A DNA stretch of 64,000 nt from Paenibacillus mucilaginosus 3016 (GTDB lineage: Bacteria > Bacillota > Bacilli > Paenibacillales > NBRC-103111): the NCBI RefSeq assembly GCF_000250655.1, contig NC_016935.1:2374001-2438000 (forward strand). Reading direction: 5' to 3'. The notes beneath the pieces were generated by a model, which saw nothing but the letters and a program-made list of their open reading frames with translations, was not told the DNA's origin and did no database searches. Of the stretch, positions 8,434-17,958 are shown one piece after another; positions within the stretch are counted from its first letter, which is position 1, and each line of letters opens with the position of its first letter. A program made the translations under genes and the position numbers.

Positions 8434-9219
8434 CTACTTCTCTTTCCCCGGACTATGTCCGAAGAGCCTTTTGTAAGATCGACAGAAAAAAGACAGATTG
8501 GTAAAGCCTACGGCTTCTGCTGCTTCGTCAATGGGGTATTCCCCGCTGCGAAGCAGTTTTTTTGCTTCTTGGAGTCTTATTCGATTGCGATAGTCAATCG
8601 GAGATAAACCAGTATATTCGGTAAAAAGCCGTCGAAATCCGGGTTCGCTCAATCCGGTCATATCCGCATAATCGCTGATCTTACGACGGTCCGCATAGTG
8701 CATATTCATTTCTTTCAGAGCGGGCTGCAGCTTTTTGAACTTGTAAGGAATGTTCTGAATTTTCCTGGAGAGATGCCACAACAATTCATACAACCGGTAA
8801 AAATAATACATCGGATTTTCGCCGGCCCCGGCTTTCAGGTCCGTACGCAAAGAAGAGAAGATCTCTTCCGCATGATCAAATGTGATCAGAGTCGGTGCGG
8901 AAAGGTAATAAGGAAGCTCTCCGTCGATTGTATCAAATTGTGCAATTCCGACCTCGTTCTCGGCATCCAGATAGGCACTGGTGTGACGGGTCCCCGAAGG
9001 AAGAAATACTAATTGTCCCGCAGAGGCCATGATATTGCTATTGGCAGGGTCTATAAAGCTGTAGCACATGGTACCGCGGAAGGTATAGATGAACGAATGC
9101 TGGCTTCTGCCCTCGGAATACGACATGATATGTCCTTGGTGACGTTGTACGGTAATAAAGCTTATATTTCCGATGGTAAACAGAGCTTTTTGCGGACTGT
9201 AATTGGTTTTCAAGATCAA
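8434..9219 (-). CDS. AraC-family regulator
   Basis: The 261-residue protein has an N-terminal cupin-like half (GQLVFLPSGTRHTSAY) and a C-terminal AraC double helix-turn-helix (KISDYADMTGLSEPGFRRLFTEYTGLSPIDYRNRIRL, IDEAAEAVGFTNLSFFCRSYKRLFGHSP). It is divergent from the broken heparinase-like gene across 120 bp that contain copy B of the shared upstream element, and convergent with the glycosidase carrying copy A. The inference is that it controls both enzymes, sensing an oligosaccharide. The ligand is unknown. Confidence 0.88.
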   Translation of the reverse strand: MILKTNYSPQKALFTIGNISFITVQRHQGHIMSYSEGRSQHSFIYTFRGTMCYSFIDPANSNIMASAGQLVFLPSGTRHTSAYLDAENEVGIAQFDTIDGELPYYLSAPTLITFDHAEEIFSSLRTDLKAGAGENPMYYFYRLYELLWHLSRKIQNIPYKFKKLQPALKEMNMHYADRRKISDYADMTGLSEPGFRRLFTEYTGLSPIDYRNRIRLQEAKKLLRSGEYPIDEAAEAVGFTNLSFFCRSYKRLFGHSPGKEK

Positions 9220-9277
9220 TCATCCTTGTGCGTTCAAGTTGAATTTAGTATAGCTATTGTTCATGCAAATAGTCAAT

Positions 9278-9345
9278 CGAATATTGCTCGAATAGTGCAA
9301 AAGCGGATTGGATCTGTCATTGTGAGATGAAGGTTATCTATGTAC
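9278..9345 (+). promoter_or_regulatory. shared upstream element (copy B) with tandem half-sites
   Basis: Two adjacent 11-bp direct repeats, TCGAATATTGC (9278-9288) and TCGAATAGTGC (9289-9299), are followed by GGATCTGTCATTG and AAGGTTATCT, matching copy A at 6812. Direct repeats about one helical turn apart suit AraC-type binding. The site lies in the divergent region between the AraC gene and the heparinase-like gene. Confidence 0.5.
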
Positions 9346-11296
9346 CATTTAAGTATGTCGAAGCCGAGCAGTCCGGATCCTTGCATGAAGAGGATGCTCA
9401 GCATCTTGAATCCGCACTGCATTGCAATATTGTCTGCTGATCAGCTTCAAAAGAGCTGAAGCTCTATGGAACGGACTGGTTGAACGTACGGGAAGATATG
9501 TGACGTTTGATGGGCTGAAGGCACCGCAGGATACAAATGAATGGTGGCACACGGTGTGGGATAAGCTTGCAGCCGGATAAGCCGATAGACGAATTTATCG
9601 GTCCGTGGTTCCGTGCAAGGTCGAACCCGCCGGAGGGGATGCTCGAGACATCTCATGTGGGGCTTGCCGTCTCCATGGCGTTGATCTTAACCCCTACGCT
9701 GTTCGACGAAGAGGAAACAAGGCGCATCCTACAGGCACTGCGTGATAAATGTCAGGAGCCTTGTCGGCGCTGGTTGGACAACCGCTTCCGGGAACGTAAT
9801 GCCTTGAGCAACTGGTTTATGATTCTGCTTGACGGTTTTGGTACCGCATCCATCTTGCTAGAGGATGAAGAGGCTGTAGCTTGGACGGTAAAGCAATACG
9901 GATTTCTCACCCAGCTGTACAACCAGGACAGCTACGGGGAATCATTGCAATATTGGAACTACGCTACGATTCATCTGAGCCATCTTCACGAGATGCTGAT
10001 CCGCTACAAACCGCAATTAGCAGGAGAGCTGGACTTGCTCTGCTATACCCGCTGCATTCCCTGGGCTGTTTATTCGTTCCTTGGGATGAAGCCAATGACC
10101 GGTTGGGGGGAGAAGCCTTACCCGCGCTCACTGAACTTTGGCGATTCTACCGTGTTATTCCGTCCTTCAGGAGATGTGCTCATGCACATTGCCGCTCGAG
10201 CAAAGGAGCAATCGCGTACCCGGGAGAGGAGCTGGAACCAAACGATCTCGGTACCTTTGGCATTTTTCCAACGCATTCTTATCTGACGCTGCTTCTCATG
10301 CCGGGTGCAGCCGCACCACTCGATCCCCGCTCTGACGAAGAACCGCTGCTCGCTGCGTTCGAAACCGGGACCGTCGTCATGCGAGACAACTGGGAGAAGC
10401 CGAAGACGGTCCTGGGCATGCAGGCCGGTTTTATACCACTGCGGGTGAACTCACACAATCATGAGGACCAGAACAGCTTCATTCTCGTCCATCAAGGTGA
10501 GCGCTTCTTTGCCGATCCGGGCCATTGCTGTTATCGTCTCGCTTCCCAACAGGCCTCCATCATCACTCAAGCGCATAACACATGGTCGTTTGCCCCAGAT
10601 GGAGCACCCGAACATAGAATTGTACAGGAGAGGGTAACGGGAAATGTGTATCGACCGGCACCTTCTAAGTGTGATCGACTCTTAGTGAAACAGTTGGACG
10701 AAGTGGCTGTTATCCGCGCCGATGCGGCGAAGCTCTATGGCGATCCAATCCGCCGGGCTGAACGTACCTGGGTGACGCTGCTGCCGCACATCGTGCTGAT
10801 CATCGATCGGATCGAGGCAGAGCAGCCTATACAGGTCTACACGCACTTTGTAATGAATAACCGGGATGGAGCTCTAGAAGAGGATACAAGACTGCCGGCG
10901 TGTCTCGAATTCCGGCGCGGGCAGACAGGCGTGAAGCTGATCCATCATGCTGCAGAAGCAACCGCTCCCATTCAGCTTAAGCCATCCTGGGGCTTCGTAC
11001 ACGATGTATACCATCCGCTTCCGAATCAAAAGGGTCAAGGAGCGGAGGGGAGCGCCAATATTTATACCTATGTGACAACGGCATGTAAAAAAGAACATGT
11101 GAATGTGTACGCCATTTTGATGGATGATGCTTCGTTGTTAGGGGAGTGGGGGATAGAGGAGATGGGGGAAGGGGGACTGGCGATTCACCCGGTCGGGCTC
11201 GAGCTTAAGCTGTCTCCAGATGAAACGCTGGCTTTGACACGTAACAGCACCGGACAATGCTATCACATTACGAAACATGGGCTGCATAGAAGCTAA
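9340..11296 (+). pseudogene. heparinase II/III-like lyase, broken by three frame changes
   Basis: Coding similarity runs through three frames: ATG 9340 (MYHLSMSKPSSPD... up to SADQLQ), then from about 9450 (RAEALWNGLVERTGRYV... HTVWDKLAAG), then from about 9580 (KPIDEFIGPWFRAR... VLMHIAAR), then from about 10195 (SKGAIAYPGEELEPN... to the stop at 11296). The C-terminal part has the heparinase II/III pattern NSHNHEDQNSFILVHQGERFFADPG with the usual His and Asp residues. The total span is about 652 codons, the normal size of these enzymes, so nothing large is missing. Either this is a recent pseudogene or the region has base-level errors. An intact version would cleave uronate-containing polysaccharide. 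Confidence 0.8.
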
Positions 11297-11302
11297 TTAG
11301 AT

Positions 11303-12199
11303 CTAGCGTCGCTTAAGCAGCTCAGAGGGATTTATGCCGGTAAGCTTTTTGAATACAGCACTGAAGTAATACACGTTGTCAAAACCGACCAGCTGCGCAG
11401 CTTCGGTCACGTTGCAATCTCCTGAAAGAAGGAAATCTCGTGCTTTGTTGATTTTCATACGCGTCTGGAACTGACCTACAGTAAAACCCGTCAGTTTCTT
11501 GAATACCAGACGGTAATAGGACGGACTCAAGCCCGCATGAGCCGCCAGTTCATGAATCGAAAAAGTGCGGTTATAGTGCTCCGTCATCATCGCAATCGTA
11601 TGGTCGATGGTACGGGCTTGGGGTGTCGTCTGGAGCTGCTGCTCTCTCATCAGCAAATAAAGCATCTTCATCAATAAGCCACGGCAGAGCAGCAGATGCC
11701 CTGGCTTTTTGGCTGTCCAGGCATCCAGCATCTCTCTAAACAGAAGCGTCAATTCTATCAGAAAGGAGGTACGGGATATTGCAGGCAGGGCATGGTCCAG
11801 AATGCTTGTTTCAACGCTGAGATCAATCGCATCAAAGATGACGACGAACACCTTCCATGGATTGACAGGGTCCGAGGTGGCGGAGTGCAGCAGTTGTTTT
11901 CTTAGAAACAATACATCTCCCTTACGGATCTCTTGAGGCTGCTCGAAGCCATCTAGCTCATAAACGGCTCTTCCTTCGGCCGCCAGGGCGAGTACATAGT
12001 GGTTAGAATACGACAGCTGCTGCAGCTTCCACTGAGGTGTCGTCTCGCGCTCAATCAGGTTGTCTATCCTCCCGTAATGATATACCAGAAAGAAGATTTT
12101 TGAAAAAGGAAACTGCAGCACGGTATTCTCCATAAAATCGAAGCGCCACTCATGTACTGATGATAGGTGCACCTCCATTTTTTCAACTTCGCGGCACAC
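11303..12199 (-). CDS. AraC-family regulator
   Basis: The 298-residue product has an N-terminal cupin half (YHYGRIDNLIERE... EIRKGDVLFLRKQLLHSAT) and a C-terminal AraC domain (FSIHELAAHAGLSPSYYRLVFKKLTGFTVGQFQTRMKI, VTEAAQLVGFDNVYYFSAVFKKLTGINPSELLKRR). It is tail-to-tail with the heparinase-like gene, 6 bp apart. The start is uncertain: the frame opens at GTG 12199, while an in-frame ATG at 12178 is also possible; neither has a strong ribosome binding site. It probably belongs to the same polysaccharide-use region. Confidence 0.85.
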   Translation of the reverse strand: MCREVEKMEVHLSSVHEWRFDFMENTVLQFPFSKIFFLVYHYGRIDNLIERETTPQWKLQQLSYSNHYVLALAAEGRAVYELDGFEQPQEIRKGDVLFLRKQLLHSATSDPVNPWKVFVVIFDAIDLSVETSILDHALPAISRTSFLIELTLLFREMLDAWTAKKPGHLLLCRGLLMKMLYLLMREQQLQTTPQARTIDHTIAMMTEHYNRTFSIHELAAHAGLSPSYYRLVFKKLTGFTVGQFQTRMKINKARDFLLSGDCNVTEAAQLVGFDNVYYFSAVFKKLTGINPSELLKRR

Positions 12200-12391
12200 A
12201 TCATGTTCCCAACCGCACCAACCCTAAAATCCAGCAACCTTCACCTGAAATCCAGCGGATATATTCCATCACAGGTTCCCTCTTATAATATATACAATAG
12301 CAAAAACCAGGAGGAATCGCGGAATTCAAGATTCGTATTGAAACTTGCCTCAAAATGCAAGCACAGTTCCGATGACTAAGGGGGATACACC

Positions 12392-13267
12392 GTGGAATTG
12401 CGCCAGCTCGAATATTTTATTCAAATTTGCAAATCAGGCAGCTTCACCAAAGCGAAAGAAGAATTAGGTGTGACTCAGCCTACCCTAAGTCAGCAAATCC
12501 GGGTTTTGGAGGATGAGTATAATATTCAATTGTTCGATCGGGTAAGCAGGGGAGTTGAGGTAACCGAAGCGGGAAAGATTCTCTTGAATAAAGGCAAAGC
12601 TATCATGAATCTTCTTGAAGAGGCGCGCAATGAAATCGATGGGCGAAACAGAAAATCTCAAGAAACCATTTCTATTGGATGCTGTCCTGCTGAACTTGAA
12701 TATCTTGCTCCTTACTTTATGAGATTTCACCAAAAGTACCCGAATGTTTTATTAAAAGTTATCGATACAGAAGATGCCGCGAATAAAGTGTTGGAACAGA
12801 TGGTGGACATTGGAATCACTGCATATCCGGTTTCAGATGCTTCGGTCATTTCAACTCATTTGTATCGGCAAGAAATGGCGTTGTTGGTTCATTCAGAACA
12901 TCCCTTGGCTAATAAATCTTCGATTCCTTTTCAATCTTTGAAGCAAATGAATTCGATTATGTTCCGAGAACAAAACAAATCACTAATTGATATGTATGGT
13001 TTCTCTTGTGGGTTGACCTTGAAGTCGATCATAGAAACGTCCTCCTCTTCCGTATTGATTCATTGGGTTCGTCATGGACTCGGAGCAGCACTTATACCAA
13101 CATCTTTACTCGAAAGTCTAAGGGACGATTCATTGCGTATTGTTAAACTGGAGGGCCATACTCCTTGTTGGGATATATCTCTTGTACATCTTAATTCTGT
13201 TACGATGAGATCCACTGCCAGAGTATTTATGCAAGAGATGGATTCCTATGTACGGAAGTTGAGGTGA
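12392..13267 (+). CDS. LysR-family regulator, first of a tandem pair
   Basis: The 291-residue protein has the LysR winged helix (LRQLEYFIQICKSGSFTKAKEELGVTQPTLSQQIRVLE) and a substrate-binding effector domain (SIGCCPAELEYLAPYFMRFHQKYP). AAGGGGGAT precedes a GTG start at 12392. TATAAT at about 12284-12289 may be its -10 box. It shares clear end-to-end similarity with the next gene, 7 bp downstream, so the two arose by duplication. No target gene stands beside it: upstream is an AraC gene on the other strand and downstream a transport lipoprotein. The effector domain is of the CynR/GltC general type, ligand unknown. Confidence 0.87.
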   Translation: MELRQLEYFIQICKSGSFTKAKEELGVTQPTLSQQIRVLEDEYNIQLFDRVSRGVEVTEAGKILLNKGKAIMNLLEEARNEIDGRNRKSQETISIGCCPAELEYLAPYFMRFHQKYPNVLLKVIDTEDAANKVLEQMVDIGITAYPVSDASVISTHLYRQEMALLVHSEHPLANKSSIPFQSLKQMNSIMFREQNKSLIDMYGFSCGLTLKSIIETSSSSVLIHWVRHGLGAALIPTSLLESLRDDSLRIVKLEGHTPCWDISLVHLNSVTMRSTARVFMQEMDSYVRKLR

Positions 13268-13274
13268 ATCTTTC

Positions 13275-14177
13275 ATGTTCAGGCAGTTAGAATGTTTCAT
13301 TCAAATTTGCAAAGAGGGAAGCTTTACTAAGGCAGCAGAAATTCTAATGATTTCTCAACCCACTTTAAGTCAACAGATCCGCTTTCTGGAGACGGAGGTT
13401 GGTGCCTCACTATTTGAGAGAGTCGGCAGAGGGGTAAAGGTTACAACCGACGGGGAAATACTTTACGAAAAAGCACTTTCCGTGATGAGGCTCATTGAAG
13501 AATCAAAGAAAGAAACTTACGAGTTACGCAATGCCCGGGCAGCTAAACTTTCGATAGGGATTCCTCCGATGGACTTTTTTTGGTTAATACCCCATTTTTT
13601 GAAATTTCATGAACAGTATCCTGACATTACGTTAAAATTCACCAGTACAGAAAATACATCACGACAATTACTGAATAGCAGTATCGATATCGGCATTACC
13701 GACATGTATGATCCGAACAAAGAAGTTCATATGATGCACCTGTACAAAGAAGAGCTGGCATTGGTTGTTTATGCGGATCACCCATGGGCAGATCGAACCG
13801 TTGTTTCTTTTCATGAGCTGGAAGAGTTAGAAACTTCCTTATTTGTTGGGGACATCAGTTTAAACGAGCATCTTCATACATTGGGCACGCCCATCGCCAA
13901 ATCTTTGCAATCGCAGTTTGAGTCCACTTCCACGGCCATTCTTATCTCTATGGTACTGCAAAAGATGGGAGCAGCTATTTTACCTGCTTCCTCAATTGAT
14001 ATTTTATGTGGCCAGCAATTGAAAATCATTCGTCTTGTAGATCCAACGCCTGTTCGTGAGATCAAGCTTATGTTTAGAAGGCATCATTATCATAATCCTT
14101 CCGTTCAGAAATGTATCGATTTTTTACTGGAACATATTCCTTTAAGAACGCCCGATTCTTTAAAATGTAGTTCTTAA
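13275..14177 (+). CDS. LysR-family regulator, second of a tandem pair
   Basis: The 300-residue LysR protein (FRQLECFIQICKEGSFTKAAEILMISQPTLSQQIRFLETEVG; effector domain SIGIPPMDFFWLIPHFLKFHEQYP) is parallel to its neighbour throughout. The ribosome binding site GAGGTGA overlaps the stop of the first gene, which indicates translational coupling and co-expression. Heteromer formation or binding to shared operators is conceivable but cannot be seen here. The effector is unknown. Confidence 0.87.
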   Translation: MFRQLECFIQICKEGSFTKAAEILMISQPTLSQQIRFLETEVGASLFERVGRGVKVTTDGEILYEKALSVMRLIEESKKETYELRNARAAKLSIGIPPMDFFWLIPHFLKFHEQYPDITLKFTSTENTSRQLLNSSIDIGITDMYDPNKEVHMMHLYKEELALVVYADHPWADRTVVSFHELEELETSLFVGDISLNEHLHTLGTPIAKSLQSQFESTSTAILISMVLQKMGAAILPASSIDILCGQQLKIIRLVDPTPVREIKLMFRRHHYHNPSVQKCIDFLLEHIPLRTPDSLKCSS

Positions 14178-14320
14178 ATTCAGTCTATATAGCCCTTTTA
14201 TTTGCTTGTAATAACCTTTATACTAGCACTAAAATTGATGCTCCTGAAAGCGAGCCTATTTTTTTATGGGGAAAATCAGGGGATTCATTCTATCAGTGCG
14301 CGGACGAAGGGGAGCTATGA

Positions 14321-16021
14321 GTGGGTAAAAGGGGTAAATCAGCAAGGTTGTTACTAGTTCTGATGATGTGTACGGCGGTAACGGCTTGCTCTGGGAATGC
14401 AGACCCATCGGGCAGCGGCACTGCTGAGAATCATAAGAACTCCAAAGCCAATCTGAAGGAGGCAGCTCCTTCTCAAACGAAGCTTTCTCCGGATGAGCCT
14501 GCCTGGAAGCTGGACACGACACCGATTACGTTTGACTGGTATATCAATTTCGACTGGTACACCAGCAAGTGGGGGGGGAACGTCGTTTCCGAGTATATTA
14601 CGAAGAAGACCGGCGTCAGCCTGAACTTTATCGTGCCTGCCGGCGACGCCAGCGAGAAGCTTAACACGATGATGGCGGCAAGGTCACTCCCTGACTTCAT
14701 CACGCTGGGCTCGTATGAGGATTCCGTGCAGAAGATGATCAATGGAGATATGGTGCTTCCATTAAATGAGCTGGCGGACCAGTACGATCCTTATTTCTTT
14801 AAAGCCGCAGACCCCGTGAAGCTTAGCTGGTATACGCAGGCAAACGGCAATGTGTATGGCTACCCGAATGCATCTTCATCCCCTGCGGACTATCGGAAAT
14901 ATGGTCAGCTTTTTACGTCTAATCAAACCTTTGTTGTTCGGAAAGACATGTATGAAGCACTTGGAAAACCGGATATGAGCACGCCGGAAGGGTTTCTCAG
15001 CGCGCTGAAAGCAGCGAAGGAGAAGTTTCCGGACGTGGACGGCCAGCCGCTCATTCCGATCGGCATGCATGAATTTACGGAAACCGGCAACTATTCGCTA
15101 GAGGCCTTTCTTCAGAACTTCCTGGCCATTCCGCAGCAGAAAGACGGCAAACTGTACGACCGTCGAAGCGACCCAACCTACCTGAAATGGCTGAAGGTGT
15201 TCCGCCAAGCGAATGAGGACGGGCTGATCCCGACAGATGTCTATATTGATGAAAAACGGCTGGAAAAAGATGAAAAAATATCGCAAGGGCGTTATTTTGC
15301 CATGCTGTATCAGTGGTCTGATTTTTTAGAGATTAACCAAGCGTTATACCGCAAGGATCCGGATAAGGTGTATATCGCGATTGATGGTCCGGCAAATGAT
15401 GCACATGATCCGCCAACCCTTGCAGGAAATGGCATCTCCGGTTGGACGGTGACGCTCATCTCGAAGAACGTCAAGGATAAGAAGCGGGCCATTGCCTTCC
15501 TCAGCTATTTGCTCAGCGAAGAGGGGAACAAAGATTTGTTCTTAGGAGAGAAGGGTGTTACCTACGATACGATCGACGGTAAAGATCAGTTCCTGCCGGA
15601 GGTCCTGCATCTGCTCAACACCGACCGCCTGGCATTCAATAGGAAATATGGCGCTTCGTATATGTACTGGATGCTAATGGATAAGAACATGAATCTGGCA
15701 TGGATGACGGGGATGGATGCTGAACCCGCCAAACAAATTGCCGATTGGACGAGGGGCAAGACGATCAGCATGAGCGAGTTCGAAAATCTGGGTCCGGACC
15801 CGTCGACGAAGGAAGGTATTGCGCAAGGCGAAAACACGCGGCTCTGGGCCGAGACGCTGCCCAAGCTGCTGATGGCGGGGTCGGATGCTGAATTTGATCG
15901 GCTGTTCGCCGGATTCATGAAAACTATTACCGAGGATCCCGAGTATGAAGCAATCAAAGCCAGTCGTCAAACAGCCTATGAACGAAATGTACAGAAGTTG
16001 AAATCGTCGCTCAATCCATAG
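14321..16021 (+). CDS. ABC-transporter solute-binding lipoprotein
   Basis: The 566-residue product has a lipoprotein signal (RLLLVLMMCTAVTAC, lipidated Cys23) and a family-1-type sugar-binding body (VVSEYITKKTGVSLNF, MMAARSLPDFITLG, MVLPLNELADQYDPYFFKAA, WYTQANGNVYGYPN). It would sit on the outer face of the membrane and bind an oligosaccharide. The start is GTG at 14321 after AGGGGAG. No permease genes follow; instead a sensor kinase and a response regulator do, so it may need permeases encoded elsewhere or act as a ligand presenter for the kinase. Confidence 0.88.
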   Translation: MGKRGKSARLLLVLMMCTAVTACSGNADPSGSGTAENHKNSKANLKEAAPSQTKLSPDEPAWKLDTTPITFDWYINFDWYTSKWGGNVVSEYITKKTGVSLNFIVPAGDASEKLNTMMAARSLPDFITLGSYEDSVQKMINGDMVLPLNELADQYDPYFFKAADPVKLSWYTQANGNVYGYPNASSSPADYRKYGQLFTSNQTFVVRKDMYEALGKPDMSTPEGFLSALKAAKEKFPDVDGQPLIPIGMHEFTETGNYSLEAFLQNFLAIPQQKDGKLYDRRSDPTYLKWLKVFRQANEDGLIPTDVYIDEKRLEKDEKISQGRYFAMLYQWSDFLEINQALYRKDPDKVYIAIDGPANDAHDPPTLAGNGISGWTVTLISKNVKDKKRAIAFLSYLLSEEGNKDLFLGEKGVTYDTIDGKDQFLPEVLHLLNTDRLAFNRKYGASYMYWMLMDKNMNLAWMTGMDAEPAKQIADWTRGKTISMSEFENLGPDPSTKEGIAQGENTRLWAETLPKLLMAGSDAEFDRLFAGFMKTITEDPEYEAIKASRQTAYERNVQKLKSSLNP

Positions 16022-16044
16022 TTCTATAGGGGAAAGAGCAGGAT

Positions 16045-17958
16045 GTGAGGCAGGGGATGGGACGCGCGGTAAACCGTTGGTTATTGGGGATACGTGCATT
16101 TACGTTTAAACTTTCGCTTCAAGCCAAACTGATTCTGTCATTTGTGGTCGTTATCTTCATACCGGTTGTTCTATTCTCTTGGTATACGCTCAATGAAGAT
16201 TCCGCCAAGGCCATGAAAGAATTGATGAAGAACAACGAGAATGTGCTTGAGGTTGAGAAGAAAAACATTGAGAATAACATAGAACTGATGAGATGGACGG
16301 CACAGCTCGCGTTATCCAATCGGGAAATGAACAAATATTTGCAAGTTGCACAAACTCAGGATGCAGCGGATGTTCTTCATATTAAGAAAGCTGTGGTCAA
16401 CAACTTTCAATATTTTCTGTACAACAATCCACGAATTGCGAATGTCCGGTTGTTCACGGATAATCTCTATGTGAATGAAATATGGCCCGTCATTCTGCAG
16501 GAATCACGTATTCAAGACAAGCCTTGGCATGATGAAGTGGTGAAGCAGAACGGTATGCCCTGGTGGACTATCCAGGGGAACGTTGTCCTCACCGGTTTGC
16601 CATCCGAACCCTTGCCGAATGAGCCCTTCATGACGTACTTGCAGGAATTCAAATATCCGGACAACGCAACACATAACGGGATCCTGGAGATATCGATGAG
16701 ATTATCGAACTTCTTCTCTCGGACGTTCAGCAGTGTGCAGGACATGAACTCTCAACTGATCGTAGTCGACAGGAGCGGACAGGTATTCAGCTTGAAGGCT
16801 TCACCTGTGTTCGAACAGCACAGCGCGGAGGAATTGATGAACAGCGTGAAGCTGACGAGTAACACAGATAGCGAGACGGTACAGTTTAAGGTTCATGGGC
16901 AGTCCTTCTTGGCATTTCAGAGCTACATCCCATCGGTCGACGTCCATCTGGTCAATATGGTTAGTCTTGCGGATACGATGAAAGGCATTACCCATTCGAG
17001 AGTTCGTTATATTGTTCTCTTTTCGTTACTGGCGGCATTTCTCGTGCTGCTGTCTTACTCGATGCAAGCGGTGATACTTCGCAGGCTAAAGGCGTTGAGA
17101 GAATCGATGCAGCAGGTAAGAAGCGGCAACTTCAACGTCGAGCTGCCGACCATTACCGGTACCGATGAGGTAGGTGAGCTGGGCTATCATTACCGCAAGC
17201 TCATTCTGAAGATTAACGAGCTTATTCAAGAGCAGGCAGCCAGGCAGGCGGCAGGCAAAGAAGCCGAGCTTCGGGCGCTGAAGAACCAGATCGATTCCCA
17301 CTTTCTCTATAATACGCTGGAGAACGTCAAGATGCTGGCGGAGATTGAAGGGCAGTATCTCATATCGGATATCATGACGTCCCTAGGCGGTATGATGCGG
17401 TATTCCATGGAATGGAATCAGGATCACGTGATGCTCAGCGATGAGATTCAGCAGGTCCAGGATTATGTATCCATCATGAATATCCGTTATGATGGAAGAC
17501 TTGATCTCCGATTGTCGATTGCACCGGAATGTCTCAAGCAGGAATCACTCAAAATGTCACTGCAGCCCACAGTCGAGAACGCGATCAAGCATGGGATGCG
17601 CCGCATGCATTCCAGCGATGGAAATCTGGTCATTACAATCTCTGCCGTCCGGCGTGATCAAGCTTGTGTCATTGAGATTACGGACAGCGGCTGCGGCATA
17701 CCGGAAGAGACACTAAGCTTGTTGAATCGAATGCTGCGAATGGAAGAGTCCGCTTACCAGAATGCCCGGCAATTATTCTTTCGCAAGGATAACCAGGACA
17801 GCAATGGAATTGGTCTGCGTAATGTGGATCAACGATTAGTGATGAGCTATGGGGTGGAATATGGGATTGGGATCGAGAGTCAGGAAGGAAGCTATACACG
17901 CGTAATCATGACTTTGCCCTATCGGGTCATGGGAGGGGGAGCGGACATCTATGATTAG
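16045..17958 (+). CDS. YesM-type sensor histidine kinase
   Basis: The 637-residue membrane kinase has two transmembrane segments (LILSFVVVIFIPVVLFSW near residue 33; YIVLFSLLAAFLVLLSY near 325) around an extracellular sensor region of about 270 residues. A HAMP-like segment (LRESMQQVRSGNF), a His_kinase domain with the site His419 in SHFLYNT, and an ATPase domain (PTVENAIKHGMRR, ITDSGCGIPEE, SNGIGLRNVDQRL) follow. The start is taken at GTG 16045; ATG 16057 is an alternative. Its end overlaps the response regulator by 8 bp. Kinases of this class sense extracellular glycans or glycan-bound binding proteins. Confidence 0.9.
   Translation: MRQGMGRAVNRWLLGIRAFTFKLSLQAKLILSFVVVIFIPVVLFSWYTLNEDSAKAMKELMKNNENVLEVEKKNIENNIELMRWTAQLALSNREMNKYLQVAQTQDAADVLHIKKAVVNNFQYFLYNNPRIANVRLFTDNLYVNEIWPVILQESRIQDKPWHDEVVKQNGMPWWTIQGNVVLTGLPSEPLPNEPFMTYLQEFKYPDNATHNGILEISMRLSNFFSRTFSSVQDMNSQLIVVDRSGQVFSLKASPVFEQHSAEELMNSVKLTSNTDSETVQFKVHGQSFLAFQSYIPSVDVHLVNMVSLADTMKGITHSRVRYIVLFSLLAAFLVLLSYSMQAVILRRLKALRESMQQVRSGNFNVELPTITGTDEVGELGYHYRKLILKINELIQEQAARQAAGKEAELRALKNQIDSHFLYNTLENVKMLAEIEGQYLISDIMTSLGGMMRYSMEWNQDHVMLSDEIQQVQDYVSIMNIRYDGRLDLRLSIAPECLKQESLKMSLQPTVENAIKHGMRRMHSSDGNLVITISAVRRDQACVIEITDSGCGIPEETLSLLNRMLRMEESAYQNARQLFFRKDNQDSNGIGLRNVDQRLVMSYGVEYGIGIESQEGSYTRVIMTLPYRVMGGGADIYD

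Noticed and set aside
8698..9330. Two plus-strand frames opposite the AraC gene at 8434-9219
   Set aside because: They are antisense to a clear AraC gene and lack motifs and ribosome binding sites.
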